Below are positions 49,943-58,681 of a DNA stretch of 64,000 bases, piece after piece. Under the pieces are notes generated by a model. It made no database searches, had not been told where the DNA came from, and saw only the letters and a program-made list of their open reading frames with translations. Origin of the DNA: Candidatus Pantoea bituminis (GTDB lineage Bacteria > Pseudomonadota > Gammaproteobacteria > Enterobacterales > Enterobacteriaceae); assembly GCF_018842675.1 (NCBI RefSeq), contig NZ_JAGTWO010000004.1, positions 434,001 through 498,000 of the forward strand, read 5' to 3'. How positions within the stretch are numbered: the stretch's first letter is position 1; each line of letters begins with the position of its first letter. A program made the translations under genes and the position numbers.

Positions 49943-49961
49943 TTTGAAACGATGTTTTAAT
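49943..49961. promoter_or_regulatory. KdgR-like palindrome upstream of dctPQM
   Basis: TTTGAAAC-GAT-GTTTTAAT matches the KdgR consensus AATGAAAC-N3-GTTTCATT at 12 of 16 positions. It lies 140 bp upstream of dctP. A second half-like stretch (atttcaaaacat) follows at 49983-49994. KdgR represses pectin and uronate catabolism genes in pectolytic enterobacteria, so a uronate TRAP system is plausible. Another IclR- or GntR-type repressor could bind as well. Confidence 0.4.
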
Positions 49962-50057
49962 AAATTTATATGCACCGTCACAATTTCAAAACATCCTTAT
50001 AAATTGTCGAGGATCCAATCAGATTGCGTTTAAAAAACGCATCTTTGGTTTGTAAAT

Positions 50058-50076
50058 AGTAATGAGAACTACTATC
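50058..50076. promoter_or_regulatory. Fur-like box upstream of exbB
   Basis: agtaatgagaactactatc matches the 19-bp Fur consensus at 13 positions. A -10-like TATTAT follows at about 50095-50100. exbBD is iron-regulated by Fur in E. coli. The site is 67 bp before the GTG start. Apart from this and the KdgR-like site, the 340 bp between dctP and exbB hold nothing recognised. Confidence 0.5.
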
Positions 50077-50143
50077 AATTCGCTGGTTTTTTGCTATTAT
50101 TCGCGCTTGTTCCGCATCCGTGCACATGAGTTGGAGAAGCAGC

Positions 50144-50890
50144 GTGGTAGCCAGTGATTTGATGCAAACGGACCTCTCCGTTTGGGGCATGTATCAACAT
50201 GCCGATATCGTGGTAAAAGTGGTGATGATTGGCCTGTTGTTGGCTTCAGTCGTGACGTGGGCCCTCTTTTTCGGCAAATTTGCTGAACTGACATCGGCCA
50301 AACGACGCCTGAAACGCGAACAATTAGCGCTGGGCGAAGCCCGCAACCTCAATGACGCCACACGTGCTGCCCAGCAGTTCACCGACAACAGCCACAGCGC
50401 TGTACTGCTGAACGATGCGCGTAACGAGCTTGAGCTTTCTGCCGGTGCTGAAGACACCAACGGCATTAAAGATCGTACCAGCTTCCGCCTTGAGCGCCGT
50501 GTTGCGGCCTTTAGCCGTCACGCCGGTCGTGGTAATGGTTTTCTGGCCACCATCGGTTCGGTCTCGCCTTTTATCGGGTTGTTCGGCACTGTTTGGGGCA
50601 TCATGAACAGCTTTATCGGCATCGCTAAAACCCAGACCACTAACCTGGCTGTGGTTGCGCCGGGCATCGCAGAAGCGTTACTGGCAACGGCAATTGGCCT
50701 GATCGCAGCGATTCCTGCGGTGGTGATCTACAACGTTTTCGCTCGCATGATCGCCAGCTACAAAGCGTCGCTGGGCGACGTTGCTGCGCAGGTTTTGCTG
50801 CTGCAAAGCCGTGACATCGATCTGGGTAACGTCGCTTCTCAACCTGAAGCAGCGCGTCCTGCGACAGCGCAAAAACTGCGTTTAGGATAA
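50144..50890 (+). CDS. exbB: TonB-system energising protein ExbB
   Basis: Inner-membrane proton-channel subunit that powers TonB-dependent iron and vitamin uptake. It has 248 residues from GTG 50144 (MVASDLMQTDLSVWGMYQHADIVV), eight bases after TTGGAG. An ATG at 50120 is rejected. Three membrane segments, a cytoplasmic domain with SFRLERRVAAFSRHAGRGNGFLATIG, and the TM2-TM3 region GLFGTVWGIMNSFIGIA and APGIAEALLATAIGL. Confidence 0.95.
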   Translation: MVASDLMQTDLSVWGMYQHADIVVKVVMIGLLLASVVTWALFFGKFAELTSAKRRLKREQLALGEARNLNDATRAAQQFTDNSHSAVLLNDARNELELSAGAEDTNGIKDRTSFRLERRVAAFSRHAGRGNGFLATIGSVSPFIGLFGTVWGIMNSFIGIAKTQTTNLAVVAPGIAEALLATAIGLIAAIPAVVIYNVFARMIASYKASLGDVAAQVLLLQSRDIDLGNVASQPEAARPATAQKLRLG

Positions 50891-50896
50891 GTTCTC

Positions 50897-51319
50897 ATGG
50901 CAATGCGATTAAACGACGACCTCGACACTGATGGCGAAATGCATGAAATCAACGTAACGCCGTTTATCGACGTGATGTTAGTTCTGCTCATCATCTTTAT
51001 GGTGGCAGCGCCGCTGGCGACCGTAGATGTACGCGTTAATCTGCCTGCTTCCACCAGTACGCCGCAGCCACGTCCTGAGAAACCGGTTTACCTCTCAATC
51101 AAGGCCGATAAGCAGTTATATATCGGTAACGAGCAGGTCAATGCCGAGACGCTGGTCAACGTGTTGAATAACCAAACGGAAGGCAATAAAGAAACCACGA
51201 TTTTCTTCCAGGCGGATAAATCGGTCGATTACGAAACCCTGATGGGCGTGATGGATAAATTGCGAACCGCAGGTTATCTCAAGATTGGTTTGATGGGGAT
51301 GGAAACGGTACAGAAGTAA
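50897..51319 (+). CDS. exbD: TonB-system energising protein ExbD
   Basis: 140 residues. The N-terminal cytoplasmic stretch ends in INVTPFIDVMLVLLIIFMV, where Asp25 is the essential proton-carrying residue in the single membrane helix. The rest is periplasmic. Six bases after exbB, so one operon with it. Confidence 0.97.
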   Translation: MAMRLNDDLDTDGEMHEINVTPFIDVMLVLLIIFMVAAPLATVDVRVNLPASTSTPQPRPEKPVYLSIKADKQLYIGNEQVNAETLVNVLNNQTEGNKETTIFFQADKSVDYETLMGVMDKLRTAGYLKIGLMGMETVQK

Positions 51320-51348
51320 CGTTCCTCTCAACGACGCTTTTTAAACAG

Positions 51349-51384
51349 AAAGGCAGCTGAATGCAGATTCAGCTGCCTTTTTTG
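51349..51384 (+). terminator. exbBD terminator
   Basis: A 14-bp perfect stem aaaggcagctgaat/attcagctgccttt (51349-51362, 51367-51380), loop gcag, followed by TTTTG. Confidence 0.93.
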
Positions 51385-51570
51385 TTTCAGGTAAAAGGCT
51401 TACAGCATAAACAGTAAAAAATCAGCGCCTGTGAAGGTGGTTATCCTCTTGGTGCTGATATGTTGATTATTTGTTACTTTTGCACATAGTTTTGTAAAGT
51501 GAAATGGTGAAGCTGCTCACATCATTCGCGCGGTTCGCGGGGTAAAACTGAAAAAATTCAGGAAGCCGTT

Positions 51571-52887
51571 ATGAGCCGCAGTCAATCTTTACAAAAGTCG
51601 TCGCGAGGCACAGCCAAAACTATCTTTAGCGTTACCAGCGGTAACTTTCTCGAAATGTACGATTTCATGGTGTTTGGCTATTACGCCAGCGCCATTGCCA
51701 AAACCTTTTTTCCTGGCGACAACCCTTTTGCCTCATTGATGCTGACGCTAATGACCTTCGGCGCGGGCTTCCTGATGCGTCCGCTGGGTGCGATCATTTT
51801 AGGTGCTTACATCGACCATCATGGACGGCGTAAAGGATTGCTGCTGACGTTGGGTTTAATGGCGATCGGTACGCTGACCATTGCGCTGGTGCCCGGCTAC
51901 GCCACATTAGGCGCGGCGGCGCCGATTCTGATCTTGCTGGGGCGGCTATTGCAGGGCTTCTCGGCGGGCGTTGAGTTAGGTGGTGTCTCGGTTTATCTGG
52001 CTGAAGTTGCGCCAAAAGGGCGTAAAGGCTTTTTTGTCAGTTGGCAATCGGGTAGCCAACAGGTCGCGGTGATTTTTGCGGCGCTGCTGGGTTTACTGCT
52101 TAATCATCTGTTAGCAAAAGAGGCAGTCACCGAATGGGGCTGGCGCATTCCCTTCGTGGTTGGCTGTTTGATTGTGCCGTTTCTATTTTATATTCGTCGC
52201 ATGCTGGAAGAAACCGAGGTCTTTAGCCAGCGCAAACACCATCCGAGCATGACGGAGATCATGCGTTCGGTAGCCAGTAACTGGGCGCTGGTGTTAGCCG
52301 GTATGTTGATGGTAGTGACCACCACTGTGATGTTCTACATGATTACCGCTTTCACTCCCACTTTTGGCAAAACCGTGTTGATGATGAGCGATAAGCAGAG
52401 CTTTCTGGTGACGCTGTTCGTCGGGATTTCCAACCTGATTTGGCTGCCGCTGATGGGCGCACTGTCGGATCGTGTAGGTCGTCGTCCGCTGATGATTATT
52501 TTTACCCTGCTGATGATCGTTACCACCTGGCCGGTGCTGCACTGGCTGGTGGGATCGGCCAGCTTCGCCCATTTGTTAGAAGCGGAACTGTGGCTCTCGT
52601 TCCTGTACGCCAGCTATAACGGGGCGATGGTGGTTTATCTGGCTGAAATCATGCCTGCTGAAGTCCGTGCAGCGGGCTTTTCACTGGCCTACAGTCTGGC
52701 AACAGCGCTGTTTGGTGGCTTTACGCCAGCAATCTCCAGCTATTTGATTCATGCCACTGGCGACAAAGCGATGCCGGGCATCTGGCTCACCTTTGCGGCA
52801 ATATGCGGCTTGGTTGGCACGTTGCTGATTGGCCGGATGGTAAAACAGTATCAGGCGCGCCATAGCGGCGCGCCCGTCAACGCTTAG
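51571..52887 (+). CDS. Citrate/tricarballylate-type proton symporter (MHS family)
   Basis: 438 residues, twelve transmembrane segments, metabolite:H+ symporter family of the major facilitator superfamily. Signature stretches VTSGNFLEMYDF, RPLGAIILGAYIDHHGRRKGL, GRLLQGFSAGVELGGVSVYLAE and LTEIMPAEVR-like LAEIMPAEVRAAGFSLAYSLATALFGGFTP closely recall Klebsiella CitH and Salmonella TcuC. The substrate is probably citrate or a related tricarboxylate. It is unrelated to its neighbours. Its stop overlaps that of the convergent csuE-like gene. Confidence 0.87.
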   Translation: MSRSQSLQKSSRGTAKTIFSVTSGNFLEMYDFMVFGYYASAIAKTFFPGDNPFASLMLTLMTFGAGFLMRPLGAIILGAYIDHHGRRKGLLLTLGLMAIGTLTIALVPGYATLGAAAPILILLGRLLQGFSAGVELGGVSVYLAEVAPKGRKGFFVSWQSGSQQVAVIFAALLGLLLNHLLAKEAVTEWGWRIPFVVGCLIVPFLFYIRRMLEETEVFSQRKHHPSMTEIMRSVASNWALVLAGMLMVVTTTVMFYMITAFTPTFGKTVLMMSDKQSFLVTLFVGISNLIWLPLMGALSDRVGRRPLMIIFTLLMIVTTWPVLHWLVGSASFAHLLEAELWLSFLYASYNGAMVVYLAEIMPAEVRAAGFSLAYSLATALFGGFTPAISSYLIHATGDKAMPGIWLTFAAICGLVGTLLIGRMVKQYQARHSGAPVNA

Positions 52888-53860
52888 AAAGTAAGATCGA
52901 CGACCACGCTGTCAGTGTAATTTCCTGCTGGCGGCGTGTTCTGGCTGGTTAAGACGCGCGCGGTATAGTTAAAGCCGCGCGTTAATCCATCAGCGGTTAC
53001 GCTGGTTGACGTGCTGCTGCTCCAGCGCTCCGTGCCGCTCGGCCCCCAGCGGTTGCTGGTGGTGCCTTTATAAATCTCGTAGCTCAGACGATTGGTGCCG
53101 TTGGCCATATTCCTCACGCTTCCCGCTGCGTAGCTGCCATTACTCAATCCAACCGTGTAAGTGCTGCCTTTGCTGCAGAGCACATTAATGGTCTGCGATA
53201 TGGCAGAAAAGCTGCCAACCAGCGGAGCGCTGCCAAAGCTGACATTGGGCGCGGTAATCGCAGTACAGTCGTTGGTGAGAATGACGGTGACAGTGATGGG
53301 AATGACGCCGCTGCCGGTTTGCGGCGTCAGGCAAATTCCCAGCAGACTGACGCTGGTGCAGACGTTATAGGTCACTGCCATATTCAATGTCACCGTATAA
53401 GTTCCGGCTGCCACCGTTTGTCCGGCAACCGAGCGCAGATAAACCGGGATCGCAAAGTTCAGGCTACCGAGCAATCCAGCCAGGTTCAGCAACGTTGCGG
53501 AATTATAAACGTAGGCCGCGCCACCAATAACCAGCTCATTGGCACAGGCGCTATCGGTACACAATCGCACCGGAATATTATCTGTACCGGTATCGCCACT
53601 GCGCTTTAGCGTGCCGCGCGTGCCGTTCACATTGGTTGCCCCGGTTAATTGAAACGTGATCTGATTTCCGCTGAGCAGCGACAAGCCTGCGCCTGCGCCA
53701 CAGTTAACATTGGCGTTGGTTGAAGTTGAACCGACCGTGGTATTGGCGGCAAAGGTGGTGACGGTACCAAAGCTGGCGTTTGAGGCGGGAAGGCCGCACG
53801 CCGCCCGCGCCAGCGAAGGCAGCATCAGCAGCAATCCCAGCAGTAACACTATTTTTTCAT
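52884..53860 (-). CDS. CsuE-like tip adhesin/pilin with two SCPU domains (start region probably frameshifted)
   Basis: 325 residues if the start is ATG 53860. Two spore-coat-U (SCPU) domains follow, each with a CG-type Cys (AACGLPASNASFGTV and NDCTAITAPNVSFGSA), and the protein ends VVVDLTF. The ATG at 53860 overlaps the usher stop (ATGA), and its next codons would be Lys-Lys-Ile and a standard signal peptide (MKKIVLLLGLLLMLPSLARA) if the T-tract 53852-53857 had seven T in place of six. As written only an upstream ATG at 53882 is in frame, giving 332 residues with an odd HEK insert. CsuE is the two-domain tip subunit of Csu pili. Confidence 0.85.
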
Positions 53861-56298
53861 GGAATAATTCCTGAGGTCGCATTTTCAGGGTTGGCCACCG
53901 GCGTGCCAGCCGGCGCGGGAGGTAATCGGCAGGTTAGCGGGCCATAGGTTTTCAGCGCTTGCGGCTGCCCTTCGGGAATCAAGAGTTCGGTTTGGCAACT
54001 GCGGCCATCCGGGGTTTCGACACGAATTTTATTGGTGCTGGTTAATTCATCTATCCAGGCGATGCCGTCAAAACCGACATAACCGGTGGCCTGACCTGGA
54101 CGTAAAACCTGGCTGGAAACGGGCAGCGGATTTCCATCGCTGTCATGCAGAATCACGCTGGCGGCACGTAACCGCTCAACAGGGAAATCGAGCAGAAAAC
54201 CGCTCTGACGTTTCACGGCAAAGCGCTGTTCAACCTTTGGCGTGGTCATGTCGGCAGGCAAATCCAGGGTGTCGATATCATATTTGGCCGGATAATAACT
54301 GCTGATCGACGGCACCAGCAGATAGCCTTTTTTATCGGTGCGGCCCATTGATTGATTCTCGTAACGCACGTTGACGTCGGGAATGTTGGTTTTCACCACC
54401 ACAAACGCATCATTAATGGTATTGGCGGCAAACATTTGGTTGTCCATTAACACCAGCGAACCGCTTAAATCAGCCCATTGCGTAGTGTTGTCATCGTCGC
54501 CATAGAAACCGGCTGAAATATCAATTTTGTTATTGCGATAGCGCAGACTTCCCTGGCGATAATCACCGCTGTTACCGCCCTGATTCGCCCAGGACGCATC
54601 CCACGACATGCCGCCGTCGCTGGGCATGGCGCGTGACAGATAAACGCGCTGATTATTCTGCCCTTGCTGATCGCGCTCCATGCTCACTGAGGCGCTACCA
54701 TGTTCACCGAACGGAATAATTAGCGACACCGCGCCGCTCCATTCACCTTGTTCCTGATCGCGGCTGGCAGAAACGTAAAGGCTTGAGTTGCCCCACAGCG
54801 TTTTGCTCCACGAAAGGTTCCATAAGCGCGTGCGTTCATTGTCACCACTGGCGATATCGATGTAAGCCGCGCCGAGGCTTCCATAGCGGTTTAGCGAAAG
54901 ACTGGCGTTGTACTGCGACGTCCTACGCGCCAGGCTGTAACTGATTTGATTGGTGGTGTTACTTTGGTTGCTCAGCAGCGCCAAATTACCAAAGTCGGCA
55001 TTACGTATCGTGTGCTGCGTGCCGAGGCTAAACCAGCTGTTGTTGTATTGATAACCCCAACTGTACTGCGTGCCGGGTTTGCCCTGAAACTGACTTTGCG
55101 CCACCGCCCCGTTTACTACACCCCAACTGCGCACCTTGAACTGTGCACCTGCGCCGCCCATCGCCAGGTTATCGCTGCCTTCTGCGTGGCTTTCCAGCGT
55201 CAACCAGTCAGTTAATCCGTAACGATACGATCCACTTGCCGCCGCTGCGCCGTAATCGAAATTACTGATACCGTAGTTTTCACGCACCGCACCCGCCGAA
55301 AAGGAGTAATCCGACAAGCCGGATTTCAAGAGGTTGCTGGAGACATAAAACGGCAGGGTGGTGATCACCTGACGACCTACCGCATCGGTGGTGGTGATCA
55401 CCGCATCACCTGCACCATTCACAAACGGCACGTTGGTCAATGACCACGGGCCAGGCTGTACGTTAGCCTGGCTAGAGCGAGAACCATTCACAAACAGATC
55501 AACGGTGGACGGCACTGCAGCCTGTCCAGAAAAAGCGGGCAGCGGATAGGTGATCAGGTCTGGACGTACGCTGAAATCGCGGCCAATCTGCACTCCGCCA
55601 AGCCGCACACTGCTGCTCCACGCCAGCGCATCTGTGACTAAATCACCCGCCCGCCAACTCACGATGGCGTTTTCATTTTCATTGCTCCACCAGGTGTCGT
55701 AGCGGATATAGCCATCATCCTGATAGCTGTTGCTGCCCTCGATCTGCTGTTGCCAGACGCCATTACTGGAGAATTGCCCGGCGCTGCCAAAGAATCGCAG
55801 CTCATTCCAGGCGGAGAGGCGGGTGCCGGTTGTGTCGGTACGTGTTGCATAGAGATCGTAATTCAGCAGCGCACCGCTACTGGCCTGACCAGGATAGCGC
55901 GGGCCATTACGCGCTTCGCCAATCGTCTGGCCGGGAAGCCAGGCGGGCGGAACGCTGAGTAGCAGGCGTTGGCGGCGATCGTCATATTCTACTTTCACTT
56001 CCGCCAGCTGATTCACGTCTACCTGCTGCTGCCCCTGAAATTTTTCGGCAGGCAGCCCCGCACGCTGTAAATCACCTGCACGCACATAGAAATGGCCGTC
56101 ACGCTGTTCCACTGGCACGATGTCGCCACGTTCTCGCTGATTCACAACCAGCTCGAGCATATATTGCTGACTGCTGGCGCTGGTGTTTAAGGTCGGCGGC
56201 GGCGGCAGCGACGAAAACGTCTCCGCCCGGAGCAAACCGGGTGTCAGGCAGAACAGGCCAGCCATAGCCAGCGTAAGAGGATGCGGCTTAAAATGCAT
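53857..56298 (-). CDS. Csu-type outer-membrane usher
   Basis: 813 residues. Signal peptide near residue 25 (LLRA-ETF), N-terminal chaperone-binding domain with QRERGDIVPVEQRDGHFYVRAGDL, a long beta-barrel region and a plug-like stretch, then C-terminal domains (ETPDGRSCQTELLIPEGQ). Fimbrial usher family (PapC-like), shorter than classical ushers, as in the archaic sigma group. Ten bases after the chaperone gene, and overlapping csuE. Confidence 0.9.
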   Translation of the reverse strand: MHFKPHPLTLAMAGLFCLTPGLLRAETFSSLPPPPTLNTSASSQQYMLELVVNQRERGDIVPVEQRDGHFYVRAGDLQRAGLPAEKFQGQQQVDVNQLAEVKVEYDDRRQRLLLSVPPAWLPGQTIGEARNGPRYPGQASSGALLNYDLYATRTDTTGTRLSAWNELRFFGSAGQFSSNGVWQQQIEGSNSYQDDGYIRYDTWWSNENENAIVSWRAGDLVTDALAWSSSVRLGGVQIGRDFSVRPDLITYPLPAFSGQAAVPSTVDLFVNGSRSSQANVQPGPWSLTNVPFVNGAGDAVITTTDAVGRQVITTLPFYVSSNLLKSGLSDYSFSAGAVRENYGISNFDYGAAAASGSYRYGLTDWLTLESHAEGSDNLAMGGAGAQFKVRSWGVVNGAVAQSQFQGKPGTQYSWGYQYNNSWFSLGTQHTIRNADFGNLALLSNQSNTTNQISYSLARRTSQYNASLSLNRYGSLGAAYIDIASGDNERTRLWNLSWSKTLWGNSSLYVSASRDQEQGEWSGAVSLIIPFGEHGSASVSMERDQQGQNNQRVYLSRAMPSDGGMSWDASWANQGGNSGDYRQGSLRYRNNKIDISAGFYGDDDNTTQWADLSGSLVLMDNQMFAANTINDAFVVVKTNIPDVNVRYENQSMGRTDKKGYLLVPSISSYYPAKYDIDTLDLPADMTTPKVEQRFAVKRQSGFLLDFPVERLRAASVILHDSDGNPLPVSSQVLRPGQATGYVGFDGIAWIDELTSTNKIRVETPDGRSCQTELLIPEGQPQALKTYGPLTCRLPPAPAGTPVANPENATSGIIP

Positions 56299-56308
56299 GG
56301 TTGCGCAC

Positions 56309-57007
56309 TTAACGGCTTTCAGTGCTGCGCCACTGACCCTTATTCATTTCTGCAGTCAGTACGCCGCTGACGGCACTTTTAAGCGGCCAGCGATTGCTGC
56401 TGTTCGCCAGCACATAACCAAACAAGCCGTTACCTAATTTACGTCCACCGATGTTGAGATTGCTGAGCCGTGCATGACCGTTGCCGCGATTGGTTAATTG
56501 CAGGTAGCGCTCGCCTCCGCTGTTCACCACTTGCCAGCTTAGGTCTGGATGTGTGTTGTCGCGGTTCACGCCATCGCCATAAACAAACAGCGGCACTGAA
56601 TAGCGCATTTGAAAATTCAATCCTGCCTGATTATCTCCAGCGGAATGCGGCGTCGGAATTTCATCTAATACCACGCGGTACGCCATTTCTTTGCCCGCTG
56701 CAGGCGGTATCTGTTTTATCAAACGTACCAGCTGTTTCTGACCAGGTTCAATGCGCACCAGCGGTGGGCTGGCAGCCACCTGCTGCTGGGTTTGATACTG
56801 TTCCTTATTATCGGTTTGTTGCCAGGCAAAGATACGAACCTGCATCAGCGTGGTGGTATTACCGCGATTTTCCAGCCACAGTTCGCTGGCTTTATCCTCG
56901 GGATTAATCGCTGGATCGATCGGCCAAATCATCACTGAGTTGGCCGCCTGTGCGTGAGGGAGCAGCACCAGTGTGAGGAGAAAAAATAGGGCGCGCAGTA
57001 ATCTCAT
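56309..57007 (-). CDS. Csu-type periplasmic pilus chaperone
   Basis: 232 residues. Signal peptide ending near HAQA-ANS, then a PapD-like immunoglobulin domain with RGNTTTLMQVRIFAWQQ, an EPGQKQLVRLI strand typical of subunit-binding edges, and a second domain. AAGGAG lies eight bases before ATG 57007. Follows the second pilin gene by 24 bp. Confidence 0.9.
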   Translation of the reverse strand: MRLLRALFFLLTLVLLPHAQAANSVMIWPIDPAINPEDKASELWLENRGNTTTLMQVRIFAWQQTDNKEQYQTQQQVAASPPLVRIEPGQKQLVRLIKQIPPAAGKEMAYRVVLDEIPTPHSAGDNQAGLNFQMRYSVPLFVYGDGVNRDNTHPDLSWQVVNSGGERYLQLTNRGNGHARLSNLNIGGRKLGNGLFGYVLANSSNRWPLKSAVSGVLTAEMNKGQWRSTESR

Positions 57008-57031
57008 GATAAAGCTCCTTAGTACTTTGCC

Positions 57032-57553
57032 TCACCAGGTCAACGTGACGGTGAGGGTGTCGGTATAAACCCCGGCGCGCGTCGGGCCGGGTAATTGCAG
57101 CAAGCCGTAAATCGGTAACGTTATGTTGTTGGCATTGCTATAGCTCAGCGGCACAGCTTGCCCTACCGGAATAGCATTGGTATGCGCGGCATTGGTGTAG
57201 AGGTAATAGGGCACAGTATTTGTATTGCTGGCGAGTTTCAGATTGCGGGTGGAGGTGTAATGACTGCCGCCGTTGAGAGTCATGCTTAGCGTTGTACCCG
57301 GCGTGCAGGCGAGGTTGATAGTGGAGCTTTGAACATAGCTGGCGCTCACGCTATTAGTCGCTACGCCAGATTGCGTACCAAAATTAAGCGTGCCGAATAC
57401 ACCGGTATTGGTACCGGAAATGACGCAGCCTGCCACTATTGAAGCGGAGACCTGAAAGGTCGTTGAACTGGTGGTGATACTCCACGCACCTGTACTCCAC
57501 AGCAATAGCAGCAAACTCCATGCGATCGCAATGAATGACCGCTTTACTTCCAC
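57032..57553 (-). CDS. Csu-type pilin subunit (CsuA or CsuB-like)
   Basis: 173 residues, SCPU domain. A signal peptide (LLLLLWSTGAWS) is followed by a Thr/Ser-rich mature part with a conserved GC (IVAGCVISG) and LACTPGT as the likely disulfide pair, ending TLTVTLTW. The start is written as GTG 57553, with a weak ribosome site, and might be elsewhere. Twenty-two bases after the first pilin gene. Confidence 0.85.
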   Translation of the reverse strand: MEVKRSFIAIAWSLLLLLWSTGAWSITTSSTTFQVSASIVAGCVISGTNTGVFGTLNFGTQSGVATNSVSASYVQSSTINLACTPGTTLSMTLNGGSHYTSTRNLKLASNTNTVPYYLYTNAAHTNAIPVGQAVPLSYSNANNITLPIYGLLQLPGPTRAGVYTDTLTVTLTW

Positions 57554-57575
57554 CTGAAAATACTCAAAACACGGC

Positions 57576-58145
57576 TCAGTAATTCACAGCCACATTAATT
57601 GTATCGGTGTAAGTACCTGCGGGAATAACCGGATTAAAGCCACCGCCAACCACCCGTCCATAAATGGCAAAGTTAGTGCCGAGTGTCGGATCGGTAGTGC
57701 CGCTGGGCGTAATGTCGGTGTTGTTAGCGATGGCGGTACTGAAGGCGGCGTCGCTGTACAGGGTGTAAGCGATACCTTGGGTATTATCGGTGCCAAGCAG
57801 CAGATAGCGCGGTGCAGCTGAAACCGTTCCATATACCGTTCCTGGCGCGGCATTGCTGCTGGTCACCTGAACATTAAAGGGTTGGTCTACAGTACAGCGC
57901 ACAAAAATACCGTTACCCGCTGAACCGACCAGCGTGGCATTCAGCGTTTCAAAGGTTGCTGCGCTACTACCGAAATCTAACGTACCAAAGTTAACGCCCG
58001 TGGTGGCCGACTGACCATTCACTAAACAACCGGCGGTTAAGGTCAGCGTCGCGTTGATGGTCCCTGTGGTGGTGGCAGCAAATGTTAACGACGGAATTGC
58101 CGTGGTCATTGCCGCAGCAGCGAAGAGAAAAAGCTTGAGTTTCAT
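57576..58145 (-). CDS. Csu-type major pilin (CsuA/B-like)
   Basis: 189 residues from ATG 58145 (MKLKLFLFAAAAMTTAIPSLTFA), six bases after TAAGGA. An ATG two codons earlier directly abuts that site. SCPU domain with TAGCLVNG and VRCTVDQP, and the C-terminal donor-strand-like PAGTYTDTINVAVNY. First gene of the five-gene pilus operon and probably its most abundant product. Confidence 0.87.
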   Translation of the reverse strand: MKLKLFLFAAAAMTTAIPSLTFAATTTGTINATLTLTAGCLVNGQSATTGVNFGTLDFGSSAATFETLNATLVGSAGNGIFVRCTVDQPFNVQVTSSNAAPGTVYGTVSAAPRYLLLGTDNTQGIAYTLYSDAAFSTAIANNTDITPSGTTDPTLGTNFAIYGRVVGGGFNPVIPAGTYTDTINVAVNY

Positions 58146-58681
58146 AATCATTCCTTACTGATTATCCAAGGTCAGTGCTTTTTCGCCTGGTTTTAATTAA
58201 TTATTCATCCAAAAAGTAACGCAAAATCGACACTAATTATTCTTTTATGTGCCGTCAGGCTAAGAAAAGCCTTAGACATGAGCTAAATGATTTATATCAG
58301 TTTTACTTACTATAGATCAGCAAAACTGTAACAGGGAAACTTCGCGCCATTTTTTCATTAATCTATTCGTTCTGTTCGCCGATAACCCAATAATCACAAG
58401 GGATTGCGGACAGCGAATAAAACTAAACTCAATACCATTTAGCCCTCTACCGTCCTGTTAGCTTCAGTGATATGTTCATACATCAATCAGACCTGATTAC
58501 GCTTTTAAGAAAGATGTTACGAGATTGAGATAAAAAGTCCTAAAAATTGAAGGACAGCGAAATCTGGCCTTAATGCGTTTAAATGCAGCGGGCCACGTTA
58601 CTTTCACCTTTACGGTGTTTTTAGTTTGACTGTTTAAGACACACACAGCACCTGCTTATCGCAGGTGGTGAGGAGTTGCAC
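58146..58681. promoter_or_regulatory. Divergent control region, pilus operon and MHYT gene
   Basis: 536 bp of AT-rich sequence with no gene. It must hold promoters for the pilus operon (leftward) and the first c-di-GMP gene (rightward). Small imperfect repeats occur around 58260-58300. I recognise no operator with confidence. High A+T would suit H-NS silencing, which is common for pilus loci. Confidence 0.35.

Noticed and set aside
52855..52878. GGCGCGCC inverted pair at the end of the symporter gene as a terminator
   Set aside because: It lies within the coding region and has no T-run after it, so a terminator cannot be supported.
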